In this document: in pieces, positions 17,068 through 25,190 of the stretch
Layout of the letters: the number at the start of each line of letters is the position of its first letter
Numbering within the stretch: position 1 is the first letter of the stretch
Origin: Roseivirga pacifica
GTDB taxonomy: Bacteria > Bacteroidota > Bacteroidia > Cytophagales > Cyclobacteriaceae
NCBI RefSeq assembly: GCF_900111145.1
Contig: NZ_FOIR01000002.1
Coordinates: forward strand, 62,001 to 126,000
Direction of reading: 5' to 3'
DNA: 64,000 bases
Program-made: the position numbers and the translations under genes
The notes under the pieces: generated by a model
What the model saw: the letters and a program-made list of their open reading frames with translations, nothing else
What the model was told of the DNA's origin: nothing
Database searches by the model: none

Positions 17068-18062
17068 AAAAACCAATAATGTTTACCGTGGGTCAATTTA
17101 AGCGAAGTTAAATAATTCGTAAGCGATTGCATTTCCTCCTCGCTCGGATAAACGGCTATTAAGAGCTGAAAATCACTTATTTGTTCAATTTTGGTGAACT
17201 TATGGACTGGCAACTGCTTGTCTTCAACCGTTTGGGTGTCTGTGTTTAAGTCCATCCAAATAAAATCAATATTATGAGCGAGTAGGATGGAAGCTGACAA
17301 TTTTCCTTTTATACCCGTACCCCATAATACCAGCGGTTTTTCCGTATAGTCGAGGGATAGAAAATGCTTTAGCTTCAGTCTGAAAAAGGCTTCTTGCTGG
17401 TAGTTTTCAGAGTTCCTCGAAGTGCGTGCAGGGTGTTCGCGCCACAGTAGGGTAGTGGCGGAAAGTGTGCCAATCTTAAATCCCTTTGCATACCAATCAA
17501 AAACCAAGTCGTAATCTTCAGGGTATTCGAGGTTGGAAAGGTTTAGATCTTCCTTCCTTACCATCCAATTTGGCGAAGCAATTACGCACTCTCTGTAGAT
17601 CCATTGCCAATGGTCTTGCTGATCAATACGGTCGTTTAGCCAGTTTTGGTAATCTAGGTAGCCATCCGAAACTTCACTGTCAGAAAAGTATTTTACTTTT
17701 CCTGTCACTACAGTTTTTGGGGCAGCGCTATGCATTGCTTCCACCATCAGTTGCAATCGGTCTTTGGGCATAATATCATCTGCATCCATTCGGGTAATGT
17801 ACTGGCCTTTGGCCTGTTTTAAGGCCAGTTGTAGTGCAGGGATAATGCCTTTTGCATTATTCTGAAAAGGCTGAATTCTTTGATCTTCCAGTTGAAAAGC
17901 TCTTATAATATCTTCTGACTTGTCAGTAGAGTGGTCGATTACAGCGATAAGCTCCCAAAAAGAAAATGTCTGGCACTTAATAGCGCGCAGACATTCTTCT
18001 ATATATTTTCCGGCATTTTTAACCGGCATAATGATACTTACAATTATTGGTGCTTCACCCAT
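17064..18062 (-). CDS. family 2 glycosyltransferase
   Basis: The 332-residue cytosolic protein has a GT-A fold. The N-terminal strand is VSIIMPVKNAGKYIEECL, and the nucleotide-sugar and metal site follows with the DxD pair Asp93/Asp95 (ITRMDADDIMPKDRL). The acceptor domain follows, with ASPNWMVRK and the YPEDYDLVFDWYAKG block, whose EDYD provides the probable catalytic base. Residues after 230 form an unusual C-terminal Rossmann-like segment (PLVLWGTGIKGKLSASILLAHNIDF) that resembles a nucleotide-binding or GNAT-adjacent tail. The sugar and acceptor are unknown. It lies 10 bases after the MATE gene and is coupled to the AlkD-like gene. Confidence 0.9.
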   Translation of the reverse strand: MGEAPIIVSIIMPVKNAGKYIEECLRAIKCQTFSFWELIAVIDHSTDKSEDIIRAFQLEDQRIQPFQNNAKGIIPALQLALKQAKGQYITRMDADDIMPKDRLQLMVEAMHSAAPKTVVTGKVKYFSDSEVSDGYLDYQNWLNDRIDQQDHWQWIYRECVIASPNWMVRKEDLNLSNLEYPEDYDLVFDWYAKGFKIGTLSATTLLWREHPARTSRNSENYQQEAFFRLKLKHFLSLDYTEKPLVLWGTGIKGKLSASILLAHNIDFIWMDLNTDTQTVEDKQLPVHKFTKIEQISDFQLLIAVYPSEEEMQSLTNYLTSLKLTHGKHYWFL

Positions 18063-18072
18063 TCAGGTGAAT

Positions 18073-19482
18073 TTACACTTTCACCAGTTTCCATTTGCCT
18101 TTTTTAAACCAAATTATGGCAATGGCTGCAATTAGCATTTCGGCTAAGGTAATGGCCAAATAAACGCCAATTGGCCCCCAATCGAGCGTTACAGCTCCAA
18201 AGTAGGCGAATGGCAGTTGGAACAACCAGAAGCAGAAAAAGTTGATAATGGTTGGTGTTTTAGTGTCGCCAGCGCCATTAAATGCTTGGGTAGTAACCAT
18301 GCCAAAGGCGTAGAAAACATAGCCCGCGGCAATCACTTGCAAGCTTAATGCACCATATTTTACCACATCACTCACATCGCTAAACAAGGCGATTATTTCA
18401 TGGGCAAAAATCAGGTATACCAATGAGATCGAAGCCATAAAGATGGCATTGTACTTACCAGTTTTCCATACCGATTTTTCGGCTCTATCTGGTTGGTTGG
18501 CGCCAAGATTTTGCCCTACCAAAGTGGCAGCAGCATTACTCATTCCCCAAGCTGGCATCATGGTAAACATCATTACACGAATGGAGATGGTGTAGCCTGC
18601 CAGCACATCGCTACCGAACTCTGACATTATACGCATTAAAAACACCCAGCTAGAGGTACCGATAAGGAACTGACCAATTCCACCAAGTGAAACCTTGATC
18701 ATGTTCAGCATTACCTTCGACCTAAATACAAAGTCTTTAATGCCAATTTTTATGCGTCCCCAACCGAAGAAGAGAATCATAAACTGTACAAACACTGCGG
18801 TTCCGCGACCAATGGTTGTGGCAATTGCAGCACCTTCAACTCCGTATGCCGGAATTGGCCCAAACCCGAAAATGAATATCGGATCGAGAATGATGTTTAA
18901 GCAATTAGAAAGCACCAATGCCCACATGGCCATAGATGCATCACCAGCTCCTCTAAACACTGCGTTGATTAGAAATAGGAGGAAAATGGTGATGTTTCCA
19001 CCAATCAAAATTCTGGTATAACCGTAGCCTTCTTCAATTAGGTTGGCTTCGCCACCCATTAAACTAAGTATTTCCTTAGGGTAAATAATACCAATAATAC
19101 CGATGAGGATAGCCAAGGCAGAACCTAAAATTATGGCTTGAACTGCCGCTTCAGCAGCGCCTTTTTTGTCTTTTTCGCCAGTTCTGCGGGCTACTATTGC
19201 CGTGGCGGCCATGCTTAAACCAATGGCTAAAGCATAGAGTAGGGTGATTACCGATTCGGTAAGACCAACGGTTGCTACTGCATTTACCGAAACCTGAGAA
19301 ACAAATATGATATCGACCAATGCGAAGGTTGATTCCATAAGCATCTCCAAGATCATGGGAATGGAAAGCATGAAAATCGCCTTGCGAATGCTGCCCGTAG
19401 TGAAGTCTTCTTCTTTACCGCGAATTGCGGCTATAAGTAAACGCCAATAGGATTTAAATCTATTTGTAGATTGAGTTGTCAT
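18073..19482 (-). CDS. MATE family multidrug/metabolite exporter
   Basis: The 469-residue protein has the twelve hydrophobic segments of the MATE fold, with two related halves. The first half contains IPMILEMLMESTFALVDIIFVS and TVGLTESVI. The second contains MPAWGMSNAAATLVGQNLGANQPDRAEKSVW, the usual loop motif after TM7-8. It exports drugs or cationic metabolites in exchange for Na+ or H+ across the inner membrane. It heads a minus-strand transcript with the glycosyltransferase and AlkD-like genes. Its upstream region contains a riboswitch-like folded leader, so expression may be controlled after initiation. Confidence 0.93.
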   Translation of the reverse strand: MTTQSTNRFKSYWRLLIAAIRGKEEDFTTGSIRKAIFMLSIPMILEMLMESTFALVDIIFVSQVSVNAVATVGLTESVITLLYALAIGLSMAATAIVARRTGEKDKKGAAEAAVQAIILGSALAILIGIIGIIYPKEILSLMGGEANLIEEGYGYTRILIGGNITIFLLFLINAVFRGAGDASMAMWALVLSNCLNIILDPIFIFGFGPIPAYGVEGAAIATTIGRGTAVFVQFMILFFGWGRIKIGIKDFVFRSKVMLNMIKVSLGGIGQFLIGTSSWVFLMRIMSEFGSDVLAGYTISIRVMMFTMMPAWGMSNAAATLVGQNLGANQPDRAEKSVWKTGKYNAIFMASISLVYLIFAHEIIALFSDVSDVVKYGALSLQVIAAGYVFYAFGMVTTQAFNGAGDTKTPTIINFFCFWLFQLPFAYFGAVTLDWGPIGVYLAITLAEMLIAAIAIIWFKKGKWKLVKV

Positions 19483-19486
19483 TTTT

Positions 19487-19589
19487 GAGAATTATGAATT
19501 TGTAAAAAAATAAAGAGGGGCGTAAGAGGGGTTATCCTCTCACGGTCAAAACCAGTGCAATATTCGCTGTGGACTTGAACATAATTCTC
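19487..19589 (-). promoter_or_regulatory. candidate structured leader of the MATE gene
   Basis: On the transcribed (minus) strand a perfect 10-bp pairing, GAGAATTATG (19580-19589) with CATAATTCTC (19487-19496), closes a domain that ends five bases before the MATE start codon. Inside it is a second hairpin, CGTGAGAGG/CCTCTTACG (19521-19544, one mismatch), followed by a T-rich tract. The pairing would mask the ribosome entry region. It matches no riboswitch class I can name. Confidence 0.4.
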
Positions 19590-19646
19590 ACTACTTCATG
19601 ATGTTTGCAAAAGAAGTGGATTTGGACAAATGAGAAAAGAGATTTT

Positions 19647-20330
19647 TTACTTTTTTATTAACTCCTTAAACTTTTCCATGCCAGTGGTCGCTTTTTCTTC
19701 AATAAAATAGAAGTTGTCCGAAGCGGTGGTGGCTGGTCTGCTTGGATCGATAATATAGACAGGGCAGTTGTGTGGCGTGTACTGCACAAGGCCTGCAGCG
19801 GGGTAAACTTGTAGGGATGTACCAACAACTAAAAATATATCGGCTTGCTGCGCAAAGTGTATGGCTTCTTCCATCATAGGTACAGCCTCTCCAAACCAAA
19901 CGATATTAGGACGCAGCTGACTGCCTTTTTCGCATAAATCACCAAGGTTCAATTCCCAGCCATCCATTTGATACACTAAGTTTTCATCAGCGGTGCTGCG
20001 ACTTTCAAACAGCTTTCCGTGCAAATGAATCACATGGCCGGAGCCTGCGTCTTCATGTAAATGATCTACGTTTTGAGTGATTATGGTTACCTCAAAATCC
20101 TGCTCTAGGGCGGCTAGCGCAAGGTGTGCTTTGTTGGGCTGTGCAGAAAGGGCTTGTTTTCTTCTTTCATTATAAAAGTGAAGCACCAATGGTGGGTTGG
20201 CATACCAGCCTTCGGGCGAGGCAACTTCCATCACATCATGCCCTTCCCATAATCCATTGGAATCGCGAAAGGTTTTTAGTCCACTTTCGGCACTAATGCC
20301 TGCGCCAGTAAGTACAACTAGTTTTTGCAT
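19647..20330 (-). CDS. cobB: Sir2-type NAD-dependent deacylase lacking the zinc cysteines
   Basis: The 227-residue sirtuin removes acyl groups from lysine using NAD+. It shows GAGISAESGLKTFRD (NAD binding), TQNVDHLHEDAG and the catalytic His104 in HLHGKLFE. Tyr53 and Arg56 (FYNER) form the YxxR motif that lets SIRT5/CobB-type enzymes bind succinyl or malonyl lysine. The four zinc-binding cysteines are not there: the first pair is replaced by SRST and only Cys133 remains of the second. Bacteroidota CobB proteins commonly lack the zinc. It ends a three-gene run with one base between its start and the HD-gene stop. Confidence 0.93.
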   Translation of the reverse strand: MQKLVVLTGAGISAESGLKTFRDSNGLWEGHDVMEVASPEGWYANPPLVLHFYNERRKQALSAQPNKAHLALAALEQDFEVTIITQNVDHLHEDAGSGHVIHLHGKLFESRSTADENLVYQMDGWELNLGDLCEKGSQLRPNIVWFGEAVPMMEEAIHFAQQADIFLVVGTSLQVYPAAGLVQYTPHNCPVYIIDPSRPATTASDNFYFIEEKATTGMEKFKELIKK

Positions 20331-20331
20331 G

Positions 20332-20874
20332 TTAGCCTATCTTAAGCTCTTCTTTGTGCTCGTTCAAAACATTGATAATGAATTGAATATGCTCGGTAAG
20401 GTCTACTTCAAGTAAATCTACTCCGGTTTGAATTTCATCTCGCTCTACTTTGGCGGCAAAGCTTTTCTGCTTTAGCTTTTTCTTAACTGATTTTGGTGTT
20501 AGTCCAACCACACCTTCCGGCCGAACTTGGCAGCAGGCAATGATAAAACCGGTCAGCTCATCGCAAGCCAAAAGGGCTTTGTCCAATTTGGTTTCGTAAG
20601 GCACGTTCCATTTTGTGTAATGGGCAGAAATGGCGTGTGCTATTTTCTCTTCACCCATATCGCGCAGCATTTTTACTATTCTGTTAGGGTGCTCTTCAGG
20701 GTACGCTTCATAGTCGGCATCGTGTAGCATGCCGGTAACCGCCCATTCTTCGGCATCTTCGCCAAAGTGTTTGCCATAGGCTTCCATTACCAGTTCTACG
20801 CTTCGGGCATGGCGCAGTAAGCTTTCGCCTTTGGTCATGCTGGTTAGAATATCTTTAGCTTCGCTTTTGGTCAT
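20332..20874 (-). CDS. HD-domain phosphohydrolase-like protein
   Basis: The 180-residue protein has an HD domain: the first metal His in LLRHARSVELVM, the HD pair in GMLHDADYEAYPEEHPN and a later His in HAISAHYTKW, with Asp in ACDELTGFIIA. The family of this size is usually annotated as a predicted hydrolase and often acts on nucleotides or phosphoesters. The substrate is not known. The start overlaps the stop of the alpha/beta-hydrolase gene as ATGA, and the sirtuin gene starts one base after its stop, so the three are translated as a unit. Confidence 0.85.
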   Translation of the reverse strand: MTKSEAKDILTSMTKGESLLRHARSVELVMEAYGKHFGEDAEEWAVTGMLHDADYEAYPEEHPNRIVKMLRDMGEEKIAHAISAHYTKWNVPYETKLDKALLACDELTGFIIACCQVRPEGVVGLTPKSVKKKLKQKSFAAKVERDEIQTGVDLLEVDLTEHIQFIINVLNEHKEELKIG

Positions 20875-21845
20875 TTTTTAAGGTTTTCTACAAAAAAGTC
20901 GCAAACACTTTTTCGGAATTTAGTATTCAACGGAAGGTCAGGATTGCTGTAGGTGGCATTATTTTCCATAGGCTTAGCCGATGAATCTTTTAAAACATGA
21001 TTCATGCCGTCAACAATTACCAGCTTTGCCTTGGGGTTTGAAATTTGCAGTCTTTGTGCATCCTCTACATTTACCTGAAGATCTGTAGAACCATTGATTA
21101 CTAGTATGGGCATGTTGAGCTTAGAAATCTCCTTTGTTGGCTCATACTTCATCCACGAGATCATAAATGGTTGAATGCTCGGGCGGAATACACTCTGTAG
21201 AAAAGGAGATACCTCTTGTACTTGTTCGCCAGATTTAAGTGAGGCAAGAATAGTATTAGCTTCTTCCAGCAGCTTAGGCGGGTTGTATGGGTTTGCTCTG
21301 AATTGCTCCTTCAATGTTTCATCAATTGGGAGGGAAGGACCAGCAATTGAGGCAAATGCTTTAACATCTTTGCCTTGTGCTATCTTCATGCCAATTAAGG
21401 AGCCTTGGCTATGGCCGGCTATGCCTACTTTTTTAAATCGTTTGTCTTCAATTAAGTAGTTGAGGAATTCAGAGGCATCGGCAATAAAATCGTCAAAACT
21501 AAGCTCCTCTTCTGCTTTGCCGGCTTTTTTGCTCAGCCCCATGCCGCGTTTGTCGTAGCGCAGGCTGGCAATTCCATTTTCGGCTAGTGCTTCGGCTAAA
21601 AGCTTGAGTGAATTGTTTTTGCCGGGCAAAGCGGCCGAGTTACCGTCCTTGTCAGTCGGGCCAGACCCTTGAATGATGAGTACTACCGGAACCTTTTTGT
21701 TGGCGTTTTCGGGGAATAAAATTACTCCACCGATTTCACCATTTTCAGTGTTGAGTAATACTTCTTCCTCCTTAAAATTTTGAGCTTTAAGAGCTGTACA
21801 AACAAGAAGAAAGAACGTGAGTAATAAAGTTTTTCCTATAGGCAT
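20871..21845 (-). CDS. secreted alpha/beta hydrolase
   Basis: The 324-residue protein has a signal peptide (KTLLLTFFLLVCTALKAQ). The mature alpha/beta-hydrolase fold has the oxyanion loop IQGSGPTDKDG, the nucleophile elbow GHSQGS, the acid in VINGSTDLQVNVED and the terminal His in DGMNHVLK. The GSGPTD and YDKRGMG motifs are those of the dienelactone-hydrolase/serine-aminopeptidase-like group that acts on esters outside the cytosol. It is first in a coupled minus-strand trio with the HD protein and the sirtuin. The cellular site (periplasm) differs from its partners, so co-expression need not mean a common pathway. Confidence 0.9.
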   Translation of the reverse strand: MPIGKTLLLTFFLLVCTALKAQNFKEEEVLLNTENGEIGGVILFPENANKKVPVVLIIQGSGPTDKDGNSAALPGKNNSLKLLAEALAENGIASLRYDKRGMGLSKKAGKAEEELSFDDFIADASEFLNYLIEDKRFKKVGIAGHSQGSLIGMKIAQGKDVKAFASIAGPSLPIDETLKEQFRANPYNPPKLLEEANTILASLKSGEQVQEVSPFLQSVFRPSIQPFMISWMKYEPTKEISKLNMPILVINGSTDLQVNVEDAQRLQISNPKAKLVIVDGMNHVLKDSSAKPMENNATYSNPDLPLNTKFRKSVCDFFVENLKK

Positions 21846-21944
21846 GTTCTGAGAGATAAGCTAATGAAAACACTCCACAGTTTGAAGCAATTTTTTAGCC
21901 AACTTCTTAAAACATGTTAATTGGGAAATGGTGTAGCCGAAAGG

Positions 21945-24431
21945 TTACTTCTTCTTTGCTCGGGTTTTCTTTTTAGGCGCGTTTTGCTCAATAATGGCTT
22001 CGGCTTCATCCAAAGTCATGTCTTTCACTTCTATGTTTTTGGCCAGTTCTACCTTTACCTTGCCTTTAATAACATTGTGGCGACCCCAACGGGCTTTTTC
22101 AATGCGTACGCCAGCATCTTCCCAATTGTGAATTACCTTTTCGCGCTCTTTTTTGAGCTTGTCCTCAATCAGTTCTTCAATGTCGTTGGCTGAAAGGTTG
22201 TCCCAATCGTACTTTTTGTTCACGTTAATGAACATTTCGTTCCATTTAATGAATGGTCCAAAGCGGCCTTTTCCTTTTTGAACAGGCTTGCCTTGATACT
22301 CGTAAATTGGAGCGTCTGCTTCTTCCTTTGCCTTAATTAAGAGAATGGCCTCATCCAACTCAATATTGAGTGGGTCAGCATCTTTTGGTAGTGAAATGAA
22401 CTTGGAGTTGTGCCTAATGTATGGGCCAAAACGACCAATGGCCGCAGTAACTTCCTCACCTTTATACTCGCCCACAGTTCGTGGTAGTTTGAAAAGCTCA
22501 AGCGCTTCTTCAAGGGTAATGCTTTCTATAAACTGGCCTTTTCTAAGCGAAGCGAATTTTGGTTTTTCTGCATCCTCATCATCGCTGTTTTCGCCAATTT
22601 GAACGAGTGGTCCGAACTTACCTAACCTAGCAATTACAGGTTTGCCAGATTCTGGATCGGTACCAATTTCGCGGCTACTGCCTACCTCGCTGCGCTTAAT
22701 GTCTTCAGTGCTTTCTACCGTTTTATGGAATTTACCATAAAAAGAGTCGATCATGTCGTCCCACTTTTGGTAACCATGGGCTATTTGGTCGAATTCTTCT
22801 TCTACCTTGGCAGTAAATGAATAGTCGATTACGTTAGGGAAGTGGTCTACCAAAAAGTCGTTCACTACCATGGCAATGTTGGTAGGGAAGAGTTTGTTTT
22901 TCTCGGTACCCGTAATTTCCGTGTTAGTAACGGCCTTGACCTTGTTGTCTTTCAACCTAAGCTGGCGGTACTTGCGTTCCATACCATCACGGCTTTCCTT
23001 AATTACGTAATCTCTTTTTTGTATGGTCGAAATGGTTGGTGCATAAGTAGAAGGTCTACCGATGCCCATTTCTTCGAGTTTCTTTACAAGGCTAGCTTCC
23101 GTATATCGTGCCGGAGGACGCGTAAAACTCTCTCTGGCACCCATTTCGGTCAGGTCGAGTACTTCGCCCACTGCTAGCGGTGGCAGCATTCCTTTTGCTT
23201 CTTCTTCGTTTTCCTCGTCAGTCGACTCAAGGTAAACCTTAAGGAAACCGTCAAACTTCACTACTTCACCATTTGCTACAAGCGTTTCGTCAGTTGTAGA
23301 AATGCCAATGGTGGCGGTGGTTTTTTCAAGCTGTGCATCGGCCATTTGCGAGGCTGCCGCACGCTTCCATATCAAATCGTAAAGTCTCTGCTCGTTATAA
23401 TTGTCGCCAGTAGAGTGTACAGCGAAATTGGTCGGGCGTATGGCTTCGTGAGCTTCTTGTGCACCTTGCGATTTGGTTTTAAATCTTCTGTTCTGCACAT
23501 ACTCGGCCCCATAAGCGTTGGTGATCTCGTTGGTAGCACCTTGCACGGCTTCGTTAGAAAGGTTTACGGAGTCAGTTCTCATATAGGAGATCTTACCAGC
23601 TTCGTAAAGCCTTTGTGCCAAGCTCATGGTTTGCGATACTGAGAAACTCAATTTTCTACTTGCTTCTTGCTGAAGGGTAGAAGTAGTAAACGGTGGTGCA
23701 GGGCTACGCTTGGCTGGTTTGGTTTCCAAGTTCTGAATGCTGAACTCAGCACCATTACATTTATCTAGGAAAGCTTGCGCCTCGGCTTCTGTTTTAAACT
23801 TCTTGCCAAGTTCAGCTTTTAGTTCTCTTCCTTGAATATCGAAAAGGGCAGTAATCTTGAATGAAGATTCCGCCTCGAATTTATCTACTTCTCTTTCTCT
23901 TTCTACCACCAAGCGAACAGCAACGGACTGTACGCGGCCTGCAGAAAGCCCACGCTTGATCTTCTTCCACAAAACTGGAGAAAGCTCATAACCCACAATT
24001 CGATCGAGGATTCTACGCGCTTGCTGGGCATTTACCAAATCTTCATCAATTTCACGCGGATTCTCAAGCGCCTTTTGAATGGCCGACTTTGTGATTTCCC
24101 TAAAAACGATGCGTTTAGTATTGGCAGGGTTGAGTTTTAAAGCCTCTTTTAAGTGCCAGCTAATGGCTTCTCCTTCGCGGTCATCATCACTCGCGAGGTA
24201 GATAGTGCTAGAGTCTTTCGATAATTTCCTGAGTTGCCTAATTACATCCTTTTTATCGGCTGTAACCTCATATGTCGGTTTGAATTTATTCTCAATATCA
24301 ATCGCCTTATCGCCCTTTGGGAGGTCACGCACGTGGCCGTAACTAGATACTACTTTGAAGTCTTTTCCAAGGTATCCTTCAATTGTTTTTGCTTTTGCGG
24401 GGGACTCAACTATGACAAGATTTTTCGACAT
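21945..24431 (-). CDS. topA: DNA topoisomerase I
   Basis: The 828-residue type IA topoisomerase relaxes negative supercoils. It opens with the TOPRIM domain (VIVESPAKAKTIEGYLG; acidic triad in LASDDDREGEAISWHL). The catalytic tyrosine lies in the KISYMRTDS motif, and RVQSVAVRLVVERE and GIGRPSTYAPTISTIQKR are present. After residue 590 the enzyme has no zinc-finger cysteines. Instead there are three glycine-rich C-terminal repeats (RLGKFGPLVQ, AIGRFGPYIR, GKGRFGPFIK), then a Lys-rich tail, as is normal in this phylum. It is divergent from the SixA-like gene and stands as a single-gene unit. Confidence 0.97.
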   Translation of the reverse strand: MSKNLVIVESPAKAKTIEGYLGKDFKVVSSYGHVRDLPKGDKAIDIENKFKPTYEVTADKKDVIRQLRKLSKDSSTIYLASDDDREGEAISWHLKEALKLNPANTKRIVFREITKSAIQKALENPREIDEDLVNAQQARRILDRIVGYELSPVLWKKIKRGLSAGRVQSVAVRLVVEREREVDKFEAESSFKITALFDIQGRELKAELGKKFKTEAEAQAFLDKCNGAEFSIQNLETKPAKRSPAPPFTTSTLQQEASRKLSFSVSQTMSLAQRLYEAGKISYMRTDSVNLSNEAVQGATNEITNAYGAEYVQNRRFKTKSQGAQEAHEAIRPTNFAVHSTGDNYNEQRLYDLIWKRAAASQMADAQLEKTTATIGISTTDETLVANGEVVKFDGFLKVYLESTDEENEEEAKGMLPPLAVGEVLDLTEMGARESFTRPPARYTEASLVKKLEEMGIGRPSTYAPTISTIQKRDYVIKESRDGMERKYRQLRLKDNKVKAVTNTEITGTEKNKLFPTNIAMVVNDFLVDHFPNVIDYSFTAKVEEEFDQIAHGYQKWDDMIDSFYGKFHKTVESTEDIKRSEVGSSREIGTDPESGKPVIARLGKFGPLVQIGENSDDEDAEKPKFASLRKGQFIESITLEEALELFKLPRTVGEYKGEEVTAAIGRFGPYIRHNSKFISLPKDADPLNIELDEAILLIKAKEEADAPIYEYQGKPVQKGKGRFGPFIKWNEMFINVNKKYDWDNLSANDIEELIEDKLKKEREKVIHNWEDAGVRIEKARWGRHNVIKGKVKVELAKNIEVKDMTLDEAEAIIEQNAPKKKTRAKKK

Positions 24432-24565
24432 ATTTCTAGCGATATCAAATTTATAGGCGCCTCAAAGATGCGTATAAAACTTTCAAAAAAACAAATAACT
24501 TGCTATTTCACCCTTTGAGGAAGCCAGCAATTTATATATTCACCTACAACTGAAGAAGGATAGAA

Positions 24566-25057
24566 ATGGTTAGAAATATTCTACTAATAAGACACGCAGA
24601 AGCACAATTTCAGTCGGAAACTAACAGCGATTTTGATCGGAAGCTCTCGCATAATGGAGAGAATCAGGCGATTATGCTTGGGCAATACATTAATCAACTG
24701 CCTTTTACACTCAATGCAGTTTACACGAGTCCGTCCAAAAGAACTTTACAAACGGTAATGCACTTTATAAAGCCGCTTGAGCCAAAGCCACGAATTATGG
24801 ATGCCGAGGAACTGTACGAGCCAACCTTGAATGTATTGAAAGCGGCTTTGGCTCGTTTCGATAATCAGTTTGAAAATTTGGCTATTGTGGCGCACAATCC
24901 CGCAATGGCTGGTTTGTTCACTCATTTGTGTAGCGAGATTCGTAACTACTCGCCCGGTACATGTGCTTGGTTAAGCATTGAAGCAGATACTTGGGAGGAA
25001 GTAACTGGAGGGGCTTGTGAACTGAAGGATTTTTATGTCCCAGGAATGGAGATATAA
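24566..25057 (+). CDS. histidine phosphatase family protein (SixA-like)
   Basis: The 163-residue protein has the RHG-type nucleophile motif at the start (LLIRHAEAQ), with an arginine in TSPSKRTLQT and the second histidine in AIVAHNPAM. These form the phosphohistidine pocket of histidine phosphatases. The size and HNPAM motif match the SixA branch, whose E. coli member removes phosphate from phosphohistidine of phosphotransfer proteins. The substrate here is unknown. It is divergent from topA and is followed by a stem-loop before the polyamine operon. Confidence 0.88.
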   Translation: MVRNILLIRHAEAQFQSETNSDFDRKLSHNGENQAIMLGQYINQLPFTLNAVYTSPSKRTLQTVMHFIKPLEPKPRIMDAEELYEPTLNVLKAALARFDNQFENLAIVAHNPAMAGLFTHLCSEIRNYSPGTCAWLSIEADTWEEVTGGACELKDFYVPGMEI

Positions 25058-25067
25058 CTATTGTTAG

Positions 25068-25097
25068 GTGTGTTGGTTGATTCATCTCAACCCACAC
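25068..25097 (+). terminator. possible terminator stem-loop after the SixA-like gene
   Basis: The arms GTGTG-TT-GGTTGA (25068-25080) and TCAACCCACAC (25087-25097) pair with a two-base bulge. It lies 11 bases after the stop codon. There is no strong T-run, so it may be a weak terminator or an RNA-end stabiliser. Confidence 0.4.
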
Positions 25098-25190
25098 TAC
25101 CATGACATTTATATAATGCGTGCTAGAATGGTTGCGCAAAAAATGTAATTTTCTAAACAGTCATAACCACTCATTATTTAATTTCGCCCC

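Noticed and set aside
24446..24453. TAAATTTG promoter box for topA on the minus strand
   Set aside because: The box fits the -7 consensus but no TTTG-like element lies at the right distance, so it was not listed.
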